Source: Rhizobium lusitanum (GTDB lineage Bacteria > Pseudomonadota > Alphaproteobacteria > Rhizobiales > Rhizobiaceae). From it: a stretch of 64,000 nucleotides of DNA. This document shows positions 9,781 through 18,150 of the stretch, in pieces. The first letter of the stretch is position 1. Each line of letters begins with the position of its first letter. Both the position numbers and the translations under genes were made by a program. The stretch is taken from positions 3,089,001 through 3,153,000 of the forward strand of contig NZ_CP050308.1 in assembly GCF_014189535.1 (NCBI RefSeq), read 5' to 3'. Below the pieces are notes generated by a model. That model had not been told where the DNA came from and did no database searches. It worked only from the letters and a program-made list of their open reading frames with translations.

Positions 9781-10947
9781 ATGTCGATATTGAATAGCCT
9801 CAGCCCGCGCGCCTTGGCGGCGCCCGAAAGCGGGATCGTGGAAGTCGTGAATTACGCGCGCGGCCGCGACGGCCTGCTGCCGCTCTGGGTCGGCGAGGGC
9901 GATCTGCCGACGCCGGATTTCATCAATCGCGCCGCCATGGCCTCGCTCAAGGCCGGCGAAACCTTCTACACCTGGCAACGCGGCATTCCGGAACTGCGCC
10001 AGGCCCTGTCCGACTATTACGCCCGGCACTTCAATGTCTCCCTGCCGATGGAGCATTTTTACGTCACGGGCTCCGGCATGCAGGCGATCCAGCTGTCGGT
10101 GCAGGCGATCACCTCGCCCGGCGACGAGATGATCTACCTGTCGCCCGCCTGGCCGAATATCGCCGCCGCACTGGAGATCGCCGGCGCCCGCTCGGTCGGC
10201 GTGCCGCTGCAATTCGAGAATGGTAAGTGGACGCTTGATCTCGAGCGCCTGAAGGCGGCGATCACGCCAAGGACCAAGGGCCTGTTCATCAACACGCCGT
10301 CGAACCCGACCGGCTGGACGGCGACGCACAAGGACCTCTCCGATATTCTGGCGCTCGCTCGAGAGCATGGCCTCTGGATCATGGCCGACGAGATCTACGC
10401 GCTTTACTATTATGCCGGTGGCCGGGCTCCTTCTTTCCTCGATGTCAAGGAAGCCGACGACAAGATCATGTTCGTCAATTCCTTCTCGAAGAATTGGTCG
10501 ATGACAGGCTGGCGCGTCGGCTGGATCGTGGCACCCGCCGAGATTGGCCAGGTGATGGAAAACCTCGTGCAGTATTCGACGTCCGGCGTGGCGCAATTCA
10601 TGCAGAAGGGCGCAGTCGCTGCGCTGAACGACGGTGATGATTTCGTCCGCGCCAATATCGCCAAGGCCACCCGCTCGCGCGATATCCTCTGCGACGCGCT
10701 GCTCGCCACAAACCGTGTCCAGACGCTGAAGCCGGACGGTGCGCTTTATGCCTTCCTGAAGATCGACGGCGTTACGGATAGCCGCAAGGCCGCAATCGAC
10801 ATCGTCGACAAGACCGGCGTCGGCCTCGCACCCGGAACAGCCTTCGGCCAGGGCGGCGAACTCTTCCTGCGCGCCTGCTTCCTGCGCGATCCGGCACAGG
10901 TGGAGGATGCGGCGGAGCGGTTGAGCCAGTATGTTTTGAGTCTTTGA
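9781..10947 (+). CDS. PLP-dependent aminotransferase, class I/II
   Basis: This 388-residue fold-type I aminotransferase probably moves an amino group between an amino acid and a 2-oxo acid. The substrate-carboxylate and PLP segments are NTPSNPTGW (N175), MADEIY (D203) and SFSKNWSMTGWRVGW, where K237 should form the Schiff base. The C-terminal Arg motif FLRACF is present. It resembles aspartate/aromatic-type aminotransferases, but the specificity is not readable. Start ATG 9781 follows GGAGACTTTGC. It stands alone, between the mscL terminator and a repeat region. Confidence 0.9.
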   Translation: MSILNSLSPRALAAPESGIVEVVNYARGRDGLLPLWVGEGDLPTPDFINRAAMASLKAGETFYTWQRGIPELRQALSDYYARHFNVSLPMEHFYVTGSGMQAIQLSVQAITSPGDEMIYLSPAWPNIAAALEIAGARSVGVPLQFENGKWTLDLERLKAAITPRTKGLFINTPSNPTGWTATHKDLSDILALAREHGLWIMADEIYALYYYAGGRAPSFLDVKEADDKIMFVNSFSKNWSMTGWRVGWIVAPAEIGQVMENLVQYSTSGVAQFMQKGAVAALNDGDDFVRANIAKATRSRDILCDALLATNRVQTLKPDGALYAFLKIDGVTDSRKAAIDIVDKTGVGLAPGTAFGQGGELFLRACFLRDPAQVEDAAERLSQYVLSL

Positions 10948-11019
10948 TAGTAAGGTTTGACCCAACGATGAAGGAGGTTCTTGGCGGAGGGAAGCTCCGA
11001 ATATGCCGGACCTCCGCCA

Positions 11020-11067
11020 CCCCCCTCTGTCACTTCGTGACATCTCCCCCACAAGGGGGGAGATTGG
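11020..11067 (+). repeat. RIME-like palindromic repeat, copy 1
   Basis: It begins CCCCCCTCTGTCAC and ends GGGGGGAGATTGG. It contains two small palindromes: GTCAC-TTC-GTGAC and ATCTCCCCC-ACAA-GGGGGGAGAT. This mosaic of two hairpins is the hallmark of the Rhizobium-specific intergenic mosaic element, which is scattered through rhizobial chromosomes. Confidence 0.75.
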
Positions 11068-11153
11068 TAACACGCAGCACTCCATCGTACTAAACCGACA
11101 TCTCATCTGTTGAGACTGGTTTTATGGCTTTGGGAGAAATGGGCGGCACGCTC

Positions 11154-11206
11154 CCAACGATCTCCCCCCTTGTGGGGGAGATGTCAGCGTAGCTGACAGA
11201 GGGGGG
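11154..11206 (-). repeat. RIME-like palindromic repeat, copy 2 (inverted)
   Basis: This is the reverse complement of copy 1 with a slightly different inner palindrome (TGTCAG-CGTAG-CTGACA). It lies 86 bases after copy 1, so the pair could fold into one large cruciform or RNA hairpin. Divergence in the inner loop shows that the copies are not a recent perfect duplication. Confidence 0.75.
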
Positions 11207-11413
11207 TGCGCACTCTCCGCAAATTCCAAGCTCCCGATAGGATTCGCGCGTTACAGCCCAGATCACTAAAATCCCACCAATCCCGGAAAACCCCTCCTAA
11301 CCATAGGAACAAACTTCGCTCACCGGCGGCCCACGCAGCGCGCGTTTTTAATCAAATCGCACGAATGAAACCCTCATATATCCCCTGCATAAGACTTGGC
11401 GGGGACGCGAAGA

Positions 11414-12448
11414 ATGACGGTGTTGGTGACGGGCGGAGCCGGTTATATCGGCAGCCATATGGTCTGGAAATTGCTGGATGCCGGCGAGGACGTGGTCGTC
11501 GTCGATCGCCTGTCCACCGGCTTTCGCTGGGCTATTCCTTCGGCCGCGCGCTTCTATCTCGGCGATGCCGCCGATGAAGCCCTATTGCAGACGATCTTCG
11601 CCGAAAACGATATCGAAGCCATCATTCACTTTGCCGGATCCTCGATTGTGCCAGCCTCGATCGAAGACCCGCTTGGCTATTATGAGAACAATACCGGCAA
11701 GACCCGCACCCTGATGAGCGCGGCGATCAGGGCCGGCATTCGCCATTTCGTCTTTTCGTCCACCGCCGCCGTCTATGGCTCGCAACCCGCCGATGAGCCG
11801 GTGAAGGAAAGCGCGCCCTTGCTGCCGGAAACGCCCTACGGCCAGTCCAAACTAATGTCGGAGCTGATGCTGCGCGATGCCGCCGCGGCTTACGATTTCC
11901 GCTATGTGGCGCTGCGCTATTTCAACGTCGCCGGCGCCGATCCGCAGGGCAGGGCCGGCCAGTCGACCGATGGCGCCACGCATCTGGTCAAGGTTGCCTG
12001 CGAGGCCGCACTCGGCCGCCGCCGCCAGGTGGAGATCTACGGCACCGACTATCCGACGCATGACGGCACCGGCGTGCGCGACTATATCCACGTCTCCGAT
12101 CTCGTCGACGCGCATCTGATGGCGCTGCGGCATCTGCGAAGCGGTGGCCGGCCGCTTGTTGCCAATTGTGGCTATGGCGTGGGCTATTCGGTGCTGGATG
12201 TGCTGAACATGGTCATGCGTGTTCATGGCCGAGCCTTCCGGATCCACATGGCGCCGCGCCGGCCAGGCGATACCGCCAGCGTCGTTGCCGACGCCACGCT
12301 CGCCCATCGCGAGCTGGGCTGGACGCCTAGGTATAATTGCATGGAGACGATCGTGCGCTCGTCGCTGGAATGGGAACTTCAGCTCGCGGATAGATCCAGC
12401 TTCGATGCCAGCGGCTTACGCAAGGTGTTCGCGGCTCCGAGCCTCTGA
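11414..12448 (+). CDS. galE: UDP-glucose 4-epimerase family protein
   Basis: This 344-residue extended short-chain dehydrogenase/reductase interconverts UDP-glucose and UDP-galactose (or the GlcNAc/GalNAc pair) and supplies sugars for surface polysaccharides. The NAD-binding motif TGGAGYIGSH is at the N-terminus, the Ser/Thr of FSSTAAVYG sits near residue 116, and the YxxxK pair is Y142-K146. Later GalE marks are ALRYFNVAGADP and GTDYPTHDGTGVRDYIHVSDLV. I chose ATG 11414; an in-frame TTG at 11396 would add six residues before the Rossmann strand. Rhizobia usually carry a second epimerase, exoB, so this may be a paralogue. Confidence 0.9.
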   Translation: MTVLVTGGAGYIGSHMVWKLLDAGEDVVVVDRLSTGFRWAIPSAARFYLGDAADEALLQTIFAENDIEAIIHFAGSSIVPASIEDPLGYYENNTGKTRTLMSAAIRAGIRHFVFSSTAAVYGSQPADEPVKESAPLLPETPYGQSKLMSELMLRDAAAAYDFRYVALRYFNVAGADPQGRAGQSTDGATHLVKVACEAALGRRRQVEIYGTDYPTHDGTGVRDYIHVSDLVDAHLMALRHLRSGGRPLVANCGYGVGYSVLDVLNMVMRVHGRAFRIHMAPRRPGDTASVVADATLAHRELGWTPRYNCMETIVRSSLEWELQLADRSSFDASGLRKVFAAPSL

Positions 12449-12458
12449 CGCCGGATAT

Positions 12459-13376
12459 TTAAGCCGACCCGTGGCCAAGAAAGGCCGGCGCATTGCGGTG
12501 CACCGCCTCCATCAGGAAATCGATGACGGTGCGCACGCGCGGCGACTGGCGCAGGTCGCGGTGACAGGTGATCCAGTAGTGACGCTTCAGGTCGACGTCC
12601 CCAGGCAGCACCATCTGCAGATCCGGATGCCGGCAGGCAATGAAGAACGGCAAAACGCAGAGCCCAAGTCCGTTCTTCGTCGCCGTCAGCTGAGCAAAGA
12701 TGCTGGAGCTCTGGAATTGCGGTTTGATACGGGGATGGATCTCGCCGAGATAATCGAGGCCGGGCGCGAAGATCATGTCTTCGATATAGCCGATGAAGTC
12801 ATGGTCCGGCAGATCGTTGCGGCTCTCGACTGGCGGGTGGCTGGCAAGATATTCCCGTGATCCATAGACCTGCAAATGGTAGTCGGTCAATTTCTCGGTG
12901 AAGTAGGGGCCGGCTTTCGGCGGGTCGAGCACGACGACGATATCGGCTTCCTTGCGCGACAGCGACATGATCTGCTGGATCGTCACCAGCTCCAGCGAGA
13001 TGTTCGGATAGCGCGCGGTGAACTCCGGCAGCATGGTGGTGAAGAAGAAGTTGGAAAATCCTTCCGGCGCGCTGATACGCACGACGCCGCGCTGCGCAGC
13101 CGAACCGACAGTCAGGTCCGCCCGCAGCCGCTCGGTTTCCTGCTCCATCCGCTCGGCCGTGTCGATGAAGCGCTGGCCCATGCCGGTCAGCACGTATCCG
13201 CGCGGATTGCGCTCGAAGAGCTTGACCTTCAAGGCGAATTCCAGCCGGTCGATGCGGCGCGAGACGGTGGCGTGGCTGCTGCGCAATTGTCGGGCAGCGG
13301 TCGAAAGCTGCCCGGTCCTCGCCACGGCCAGGAAGAACTGCAGGTCGTCCCAGGTGAAATGCGGCGCGCTCTTCAT
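12459..13376 (-). CDS. LysR-family transcriptional regulator
   Basis: This 305-residue regulator has an N-terminal winged helix-turn-helix, DDLQFFLAVARTGQLSTAARQLRSSHATVSRRIDRLE, and a C-terminal periplasmic-binding-like effector domain. The start at 13376 (MKSAPHFTWDDLQ) is favoured over the in-frame codon at 13427 because AGAGGTAGAGAT precedes it and it gives a normal LysR N-terminus. It is divergent from the Liv-type ABC and catabolic operon and probably controls it. Its end lies only 10 bases from the convergent galE stop, with no terminator visible. Confidence 0.93.
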   Translation of the reverse strand: MKSAPHFTWDDLQFFLAVARTGQLSTAARQLRSSHATVSRRIDRLEFALKVKLFERNPRGYVLTGMGQRFIDTAERMEQETERLRADLTVGSAAQRGVVRISAPEGFSNFFFTTMLPEFTARYPNISLELVTIQQIMSLSRKEADIVVVLDPPKAGPYFTEKLTDYHLQVYGSREYLASHPPVESRNDLPDHDFIGYIEDMIFAPGLDYLGEIHPRIKPQFQSSSIFAQLTATKNGLGLCVLPFFIACRHPDLQMVLPGDVDLKRHYWITCHRDLRQSPRVRTVIDFLMEAVHRNAPAFLGHGSA

Positions 13377-13387
13377 ATCTCTACCTC

Positions 13388-13403
13388 TGTTCAAAAATGA
13401 ACA
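13388..13403. promoter_or_regulatory. Inverted repeat TGTTCA-N4-TGAACA
   Basis: Perfect 6-base arms with an AAAA spacer, directly upstream of the lysR ribosome binding site. It could be an autoregulatory site of the LysR protein, although the classic T-N11-A spacing is only approximate. Confidence 0.45.
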
Positions 13404-13409
13404 GACCTT

Positions 13410-13429
13410 GTTTGGAATTAGTTCCAAAC
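13410..13429. promoter_or_regulatory. Inverted repeat GTTTGGAA-N4-TTCCAAAC
   Basis: Perfect 8-base arms with a TTAG spacer in the 171-base gap between lysR and the ABC operon. It starts seven bases after the TGTTCA repeat. Two adjacent dyads in a divergent LysR promoter fit a recognition site plus an activation site. Confidence 0.5.
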
Positions 13430-13547
13430 TCCGCTTGCGTCAACGCGCGATTTCCGTGATCTTGAATGGCAGGAAAGTCGTTTTGAGGAGAACGACTCGC
13501 CAAATTTGAACAGATTGATGTTTGCCAAATCTCTGGGAGGAGAGGAT

Positions 13548-14756
13548 ATGCGAAAGAGTCTCATTGCATCCCTGGCGCTTCTGCTTGCATCCAGCACCGC
13601 GGCATTTGCCGCCGGCGCGTCGGACGGCGTGGTGAAGATCGGTATCCTGAACGACCAGTCGGGCGTCTATGCCGACTTCGGCGGCAAGTCCTCGGTGGAG
13701 GCAGCCAAGATGGCTGCGGAGGATTTCGGCGGCAAGGTGCTGGGCGTCCCGATCGAGATCATCAATGCCGACCACCAGAACAAGCCGGATATCGCTTCGA
13801 ACATCGCCCGGCAATGGTATGACCAGGATAAGGTCGATGCCATCATGGAGCTGACGACTTCGTCGGTGGCGCTGGCCGTGCAGGCCGTCGCCAAGGAAAA
13901 GAAGAAGATCGACATCGTCACGGGGGCGGCGACCACCGATCTCACCGGCAAGCAATGCTCGCCCTATGGCTTCCACTGGGCCTATGACACGCATGCGCTG
14001 GCCGTCGGCACCGGCGGCGCGCTGGTCAAGCAGGGTGGCGACACCTGGTTCTTTCTGACCGCCGACTACGCTTTCGGCTATTCTCTGGAGCAGCAGACGG
14101 GCGATTACGTCAAGGCAAGTGGCGGCAAGATCCTCGGCTCTGTGCGTCATCCGCTGTCGTCCAACGATTTCTCGTCCTTCCTGCTGCAGGCGCAATCGTC
14201 TGGTGCCAAGGTCATCGGTCTCGCCAATGCCGGCCTCGACACAGCGAATGCCATCAAGCAGGCGTCGGAATTCGGCATTACTCAGGGCGGCCAGCATCTG
14301 GCGGCGCTGCTCTTCACGCTCGCCGAAGTCCATGGTCTCGGATTGCAGGCGGCTCAGGGGCTGACGCTGACCGAGGGCTATTACTGGAACCTCGACGACA
14401 AGAGCCGCGAATTCGGCAAGCGCTTCTTCGCCCGCACCGGCAAGATGCCGAACATGATTCATGCCGGCACCTATTCCGCCGTGTTGCAATATCTGAAGGC
14501 CGTGCAGAAGGCTGGCACTGACGATACTGAAGCGGTCGCCAAGGAACTGCACGAAATGCCGGTCGACGATGTCTTCGGCCGTGGCGGCACGGTGGGCGCG
14601 AACGGCCGCATGATCCACGACATGTATCTCCTTCAGGTCAAAAAGCCCGAGGAGAGCAAGGAGCCGTGGGATTATTACAACGTGCTGGCGACCATTCCCG
14701 GCAAGGAAGCCTATATCGATCCGGCCAAGAGCGGCTGCGATCTGATCAAGCCATGA
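13548..14756 (+). CDS. ABC transporter substrate-binding protein, Liv type
   Basis: This 402-residue periplasmic binding protein belongs to the Peripla_BP_6 (leucine/isoleucine/valine-type) family. MRKSLIASLALLLASSTAAFA is a clear Sec signal peptide, and the mature part begins GASDGVVKIGILNDQSGVYADFGG, the usual first strand of the family. I chose ATG 13548 over the upstream codon at 13506 because of the signal peptide and the strong GGGAGGAGAGG before it. It is the first gene of an operon with two ATPases, two permeases and three catabolic enzymes. This family also binds amides, aromatics and other acids, so the ligand is inferred only from context. Confidence 0.93.
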   Translation: MRKSLIASLALLLASSTAAFAAGASDGVVKIGILNDQSGVYADFGGKSSVEAAKMAAEDFGGKVLGVPIEIINADHQNKPDIASNIARQWYDQDKVDAIMELTTSSVALAVQAVAKEKKKIDIVTGAATTDLTGKQCSPYGFHWAYDTHALAVGTGGALVKQGGDTWFFLTADYAFGYSLEQQTGDYVKASGGKILGSVRHPLSSNDFSSFLLQAQSSGAKVIGLANAGLDTANAIKQASEFGITQGGQHLAALLFTLAEVHGLGLQAAQGLTLTEGYYWNLDDKSREFGKRFFARTGKMPNMIHAGTYSAVLQYLKAVQKAGTDDTEAVAKELHEMPVDDVFGRGGTVGANGRMIHDMYLLQVKKPEESKEPWDYYNVLATIPGKEAYIDPAKSGCDLIKP

Positions 14757-14772
14757 CCACGCGGGCAACCTG

Positions 14773-15555
14773 ATGGCGATGCCTGCGACAGAGCAACAGC
14801 AAGTGCCACGGGTGGTCTTGTCCGCCCGCGGCCTTCGCCGCGATTTCGGCGGCTTCACCGCCGTCAAGAATGTCGATATCGACGTGCATGACGCCAGCGT
14901 CCACGCCCTCATCGGTCCGAACGGCGCGGGCAAGACGACGGTGTTCAATCTGCTCACCAAATTCCTGCAGCCGACGCATGGCACGATCACCCTGCTCGGC
15001 ACCGATATCAGCCGAACGAAGCCGGACAAGGTGGCGCGCATGGGACTGGTGCGCTCCTTCCAGATCTCTGCCGTCTTTCCGCATCTGACCGTACTCGACA
15101 ATGTCCGTGTCGCCCTGCAGCGACCGAACAATCTGGCGCATCAATTCTGGCTGCCGGTTTCAGCGCTGGCTAGCCTTGATGATCGCGCCGAGCAACTGCT
15201 GGCGTCGGTCGGCTTGACGAAGGAGCGTGACGCCATCGCCGCCGATCTCTCCTATGGCCGCAAGCGTGTGCTGGAGATCGCAACGACGCTTGCGCTCGAT
15301 CCGAAGGTGCTGCTGCTTGATGAACCGATGGCCGGCATGGGGTTGGAAGACGTCAACACCGTCTCGGCCATCATCCGCGAGGTGGCGCGCACCCGCGCGG
15401 TGCTGATGGTCGAGCACAATCTCTCCGTCGTCGCCGACATCTGCCACCATGTCACGGTGCTTCAACGCGGCGAGATCCTTGCCGCCGGCGATTACGCCAC
15501 GGTCAGCCAGGACCCGCGCGTCCGCGAGGCCTATATGGGCACGGAGGAGGACTGA
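14773..15555 (+). CDS. ABC transporter ATP-binding protein, LivG type
   Basis: A 260-residue ATPase of the branched-chain amino acid importer class. The Walker A motif is GPNGAGKTT (about residue 54), the signature region LSYGRKRVLEIATTLA, the Walker B LLLDEPMAGM, and the H-loop ends in MVEHNLSVV. The degenerate LSYG signature is normal for LivG proteins. It starts 16 bases after the binding-protein gene and ends two bases before the second ATPase. Confidence 0.93.
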   Translation: MAMPATEQQQVPRVVLSARGLRRDFGGFTAVKNVDIDVHDASVHALIGPNGAGKTTVFNLLTKFLQPTHGTITLLGTDISRTKPDKVARMGLVRSFQISAVFPHLTVLDNVRVALQRPNNLAHQFWLPVSALASLDDRAEQLLASVGLTKERDAIAADLSYGRKRVLEIATTLALDPKVLLLDEPMAGMGLEDVNTVSAIIREVARTRAVLMVEHNLSVVADICHHVTVLQRGEILAAGDYATVSQDPRVREAYMGTEED

Positions 15556-15557
15556 CG

Positions 15558-16259
15558 ATGGCGGCGCTGCTCGAAGTCCAGGGCCTCAATGCCTGGTATG
15601 GCGAAAGCCACATATTGCACGGCGTCGATATGAAGGTCGCCGAGGGCGAGACGATCACCATTCTCGGCCGCAATGGCGTCGGCAAGACGACGACGCTGCG
15701 CACCATCGTCGGCATCGTCCGGGCGCGAAAAGGCAAGATCGCCTTTGCTGGCGCCGACATGATGCAGGTGCCGCTGCACAAGACTGCCCACAAGGGCATC
15801 GGCTTCGTGCCGGAGGAGCGCGGCATCTTCTCGACGCTCACCGTCCATGAAAACCTGATGTTGCCGCCGGTGGTGGCTGCGGGCGGCATGACCGTCGACG
15901 AGATTTTCGAGCTGTTTCCCAATCTGCACGAGCGCCGCAACAGCCCCGGCACCAAGCTTTCCGGCGGCGAGCAGCAGATGCTCGCCATGGCCCGCATCCT
16001 GCGCACCGGCGTCCGAATGCTGCTGCTTGATGAACCGACGGAGGGGCTGGCCCCGGTCATCGTCCAGCGCATCGGCGAAGTGCTGAAGACGTTGAGGGAG
16101 CGCGGCATGACCATACTTCTGGTCGAGCAGAATTTCCGCTTCGCCAGCCGCATTGCCGATCGCTTCTATCTGATGGACCATGGCCAGATGGTTGCGGAGT
16201 TTCCGGTCGGTGAATTGCCGGAGCGGATGGACATGCTGCACAAGGTTCTGGGGGTTTGA
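15558..16259 (+). CDS. ABC transporter ATP-binding protein, LivF type
   Basis: A 233-residue partner ATPase. Walker A GRNGVGKTT, signature LSGGEQQMLAMARIL, Walker B LLLDEPTEGL and H-loop LLVEQNFRFA are all intact. EERGIFSTLTVHENL is typical of LivF. It forms the heterodimeric motor with the LivG-type protein. ATG 15558 lies two bases after the preceding stop, which implies translational coupling. Confidence 0.93.
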   Translation: MAALLEVQGLNAWYGESHILHGVDMKVAEGETITILGRNGVGKTTTLRTIVGIVRARKGKIAFAGADMMQVPLHKTAHKGIGFVPEERGIFSTLTVHENLMLPPVVAAGGMTVDEIFELFPNLHERRNSPGTKLSGGEQQMLAMARILRTGVRMLLLDEPTEGLAPVIVQRIGEVLKTLRERGMTILLVEQNFRFASRIADRFYLMDHGQMVAEFPVGELPERMDMLHKVLGV

Positions 16260-16263
16260 CGCC

Positions 16264-17151
16264 ATGACCATGATATTCGGCATTCCGCTGCAGGCGCTTC
16301 TCGGCCAGTTGCTGATCGGGCTGATCAACGGTTCCTTCTACGCGCTTTTGAGCCTCGGGCTCGCAATCATCTTCGGCATGCTCCGGGTGATCAATTTTGC
16401 CCATGGCGCGCTTTACATGCTCGGCGCCTTCACCGCCTATCTGCTGCTCGCCTATGGCGGCATCGGCTACTGGCCAGCGCTGCTGTTGGCGCCGTTGATC
16501 GTCGGCCTCTTGGGCGCCGTGGTCGAACGGCTGTGCCTGCGTCGGCTCTACGGTATCGATCCGCTCTATGGCCTGCTCTTCACCTTCGGCATGGCGCTGA
16601 CCATTGAAGGCACGTTCCGCTATCTCTATGGCTCGTCGGGCCAGCCCTATGCTGTGCCGGCGGCGCTGGCGGGCGGCGTCAATCTCGGTTTCATGTTCCT
16701 GCCGATCTATCGCGGCTGGGTGGTCATCGCGTCACTTGTAGTCTGCATCGGCACATGGCTGCTGATCGAGAAGACCAAGCTCGGTGCCTATCTGCGCGCC
16801 GCGACGGAAAATTCCGTGCTCGTGCAGGTCTTTGGCGTCAACGTGCCGGTGCTATTGACGCTGACCTATGGTTTTGGCGTTGCGCTCGCGGCTTTTGCCG
16901 GCGTGCTGGCGGCGCCCATCTATCAGGTCTCGCCACTGATGGGATCGAACATGATCATCATTGTCTTTGCCGTCGTGGTCGTCGGCGGCATGGGCTCGAT
17001 CATGGGCGCCATCGTCACCGGCTATATGCTCGGTGTTGCCGAGGGCCTGACCAAGGTCTTCTATCCGGAAGCCTCCAACATCGTCATCTTCGTGATCATG
17101 GCGATCGTGCTGCTTCTCAGGCCCGCGGGCCTCTTTGGACGGGATGCATGA
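16264..17151 (+). CDS. ABC transporter permease, LivH type
   Basis: A 295-residue inner-membrane permease with about eight hydrophobic segments. GLINGSFYALLSLGLAIIFGMLRVINFAHGALYMLGAF is the classic LivH N-terminal pattern, with its NFAHG motif. The start at ATG 16264 is four bases after the livF-type stop; a longer frame from 16180 would read into that gene and is rejected. It pairs with the LivM-type permease next to it. Confidence 0.92.
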   Translation: MTMIFGIPLQALLGQLLIGLINGSFYALLSLGLAIIFGMLRVINFAHGALYMLGAFTAYLLLAYGGIGYWPALLLAPLIVGLLGAVVERLCLRRLYGIDPLYGLLFTFGMALTIEGTFRYLYGSSGQPYAVPAALAGGVNLGFMFLPIYRGWVVIASLVVCIGTWLLIEKTKLGAYLRAATENSVLVQVFGVNVPVLLTLTYGFGVALAAFAGVLAAPIYQVSPLMGSNMIIIVFAVVVVGGMGSIMGAIVTGYMLGVAEGLTKVFYPEASNIVIFVIMAIVLLLRPAGLFGRDA

Positions 17152-17152
17152 T

Positions 17153-18139
17153 ATGGCGGATGTGACCAATATGCTCAAATCCAGAAGCCGCCCCTCCCTG
17201 TCGATGCAGAAGGCGCTGCTGGCTGCTGGCTTCATTCTGCTGATCTGGGCACCATTCTTCATCTATCCCATCTTTGTCATGAAGGTGCTCTGCTTCGCGC
17301 TGTTTGCCTGCGCCTTCAATCTGCTGCTCGGCTATGCTGGTCTTCTGTCCTTCGGCCATGCCACCTTCTTCGGTGGAGCAGCCTATTTCACTGCCTATGC
17401 GGTGAAGGAATGGGGTCTGCCGCCGGAAGTCGGCATTCTGATCGGCGTCGTCGGTGCCGCCTTTCTCGGCCTGGTGATGGGTGTCGTTGCCATCCGACGT
17501 CAGGGCATCTATTTCGCCATGATCACTCTGGCGCTCTCCTACATGTTCTATTTCTTCTGTCTTCAGGCCGAGTTCACCCAGGGCGAGGATGGCATTCAGT
17601 CGGTGCCGCGCGGCTATCTCTTCGGCTTTCTCGATCTGAATAACGCGTTCAACATGTATTATTTCGTGCTGGCCGTGTTCGTCATCGGCGTGGTGATCAT
17701 CTGGCGCTTCATCAATTCGCCCTTCGGCATGATCCTCAAATCGATCCGGGAAAATGAGCAAAGGGCGATTTCGCTCGGCTATTCCGTGGCGCGCTATAAG
17801 CTCGGTGCCTTTGTCATGTCAGCCGCGCTCGCTGGGCTTGCCGGCGCGGTCAAGGCGTTGGTCTTCCAGTTCGCGACGCTCACCGATGTCGCCTGGCAGA
17901 TGTCCGGCGAGGTGATCCTCATGACCCTGCTTGGCGGCATCGGCACCTTGATCGGCCCGCTGTTCGGCGCCGGGCTGGTGGCGACGCTGGAAAACTATCT
18001 CGCCACCTCGGAATTCCCTGTAACGATCATCACCGGCATCGTCTTCATGGTCTGCGTCCTGCTCTTCCGCCGTGGCGTCATCGGCGAGTTCTATGCATCG
18101 CGGCTGGGGCGGAAGCTTGGATTTGAATATCGACGTTAA
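17153..18139 (+). CDS. ABC transporter permease, LivM type
   Basis: A 328-residue second permease. FNLLLGYAGLLSFGHATFFGGAAYFTAY is the LivM counterpart of the LivH pattern, and several further membrane segments follow. The start is uncertain: ATG 17153 has GGACGGG at a good distance, while ATG 17144 overlaps the livH-type stop; the two differ by three residues. The gene ends 11 bases before the GMC dehydrogenase, so the transporter and enzymes share one transcript. Confidence 0.92.
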   Translation: MADVTNMLKSRSRPSLSMQKALLAAGFILLIWAPFFIYPIFVMKVLCFALFACAFNLLLGYAGLLSFGHATFFGGAAYFTAYAVKEWGLPPEVGILIGVVGAAFLGLVMGVVAIRRQGIYFAMITLALSYMFYFFCLQAEFTQGEDGIQSVPRGYLFGFLDLNNAFNMYYFVLAVFVIGVVIIWRFINSPFGMILKSIRENEQRAISLGYSVARYKLGAFVMSAALAGLAGAVKALVFQFATLTDVAWQMSGEVILMTLLGGIGTLIGPLFGAGLVATLENYLATSEFPVTIITGIVFMVCVLLFRRGVIGEFYASRLGRKLGFEYRR

Positions 18140-18150
18140 GCTGGCAGGAC

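Larger units (their letters stand above)
10948..11413. other. Repeat-rich intergenic region before galE
   Basis: These 466 bases hold no supported gene. They contain an 8-base-arm inverted repeat (GGCGGAGG at 10983-10990, CCTCCGCC at 11011-11018) and an inverted pair of RIME-like elements (listed separately). The last 150 bases are lower in GC and presumably carry the galE promoter. Confidence 0.6.

Noticed and set aside
11020..11206. CRISPR-like array
   Set aside because: Only two copies in inverted direction with internal palindromes; there are no direct repeats with spacers.
13440..15131. 563-codon minus-strand frame opposite the Liv-type binding protein
   Set aside because: The plus strand has a signal peptide and family motifs; the minus frame has none and crosses two gene borders.
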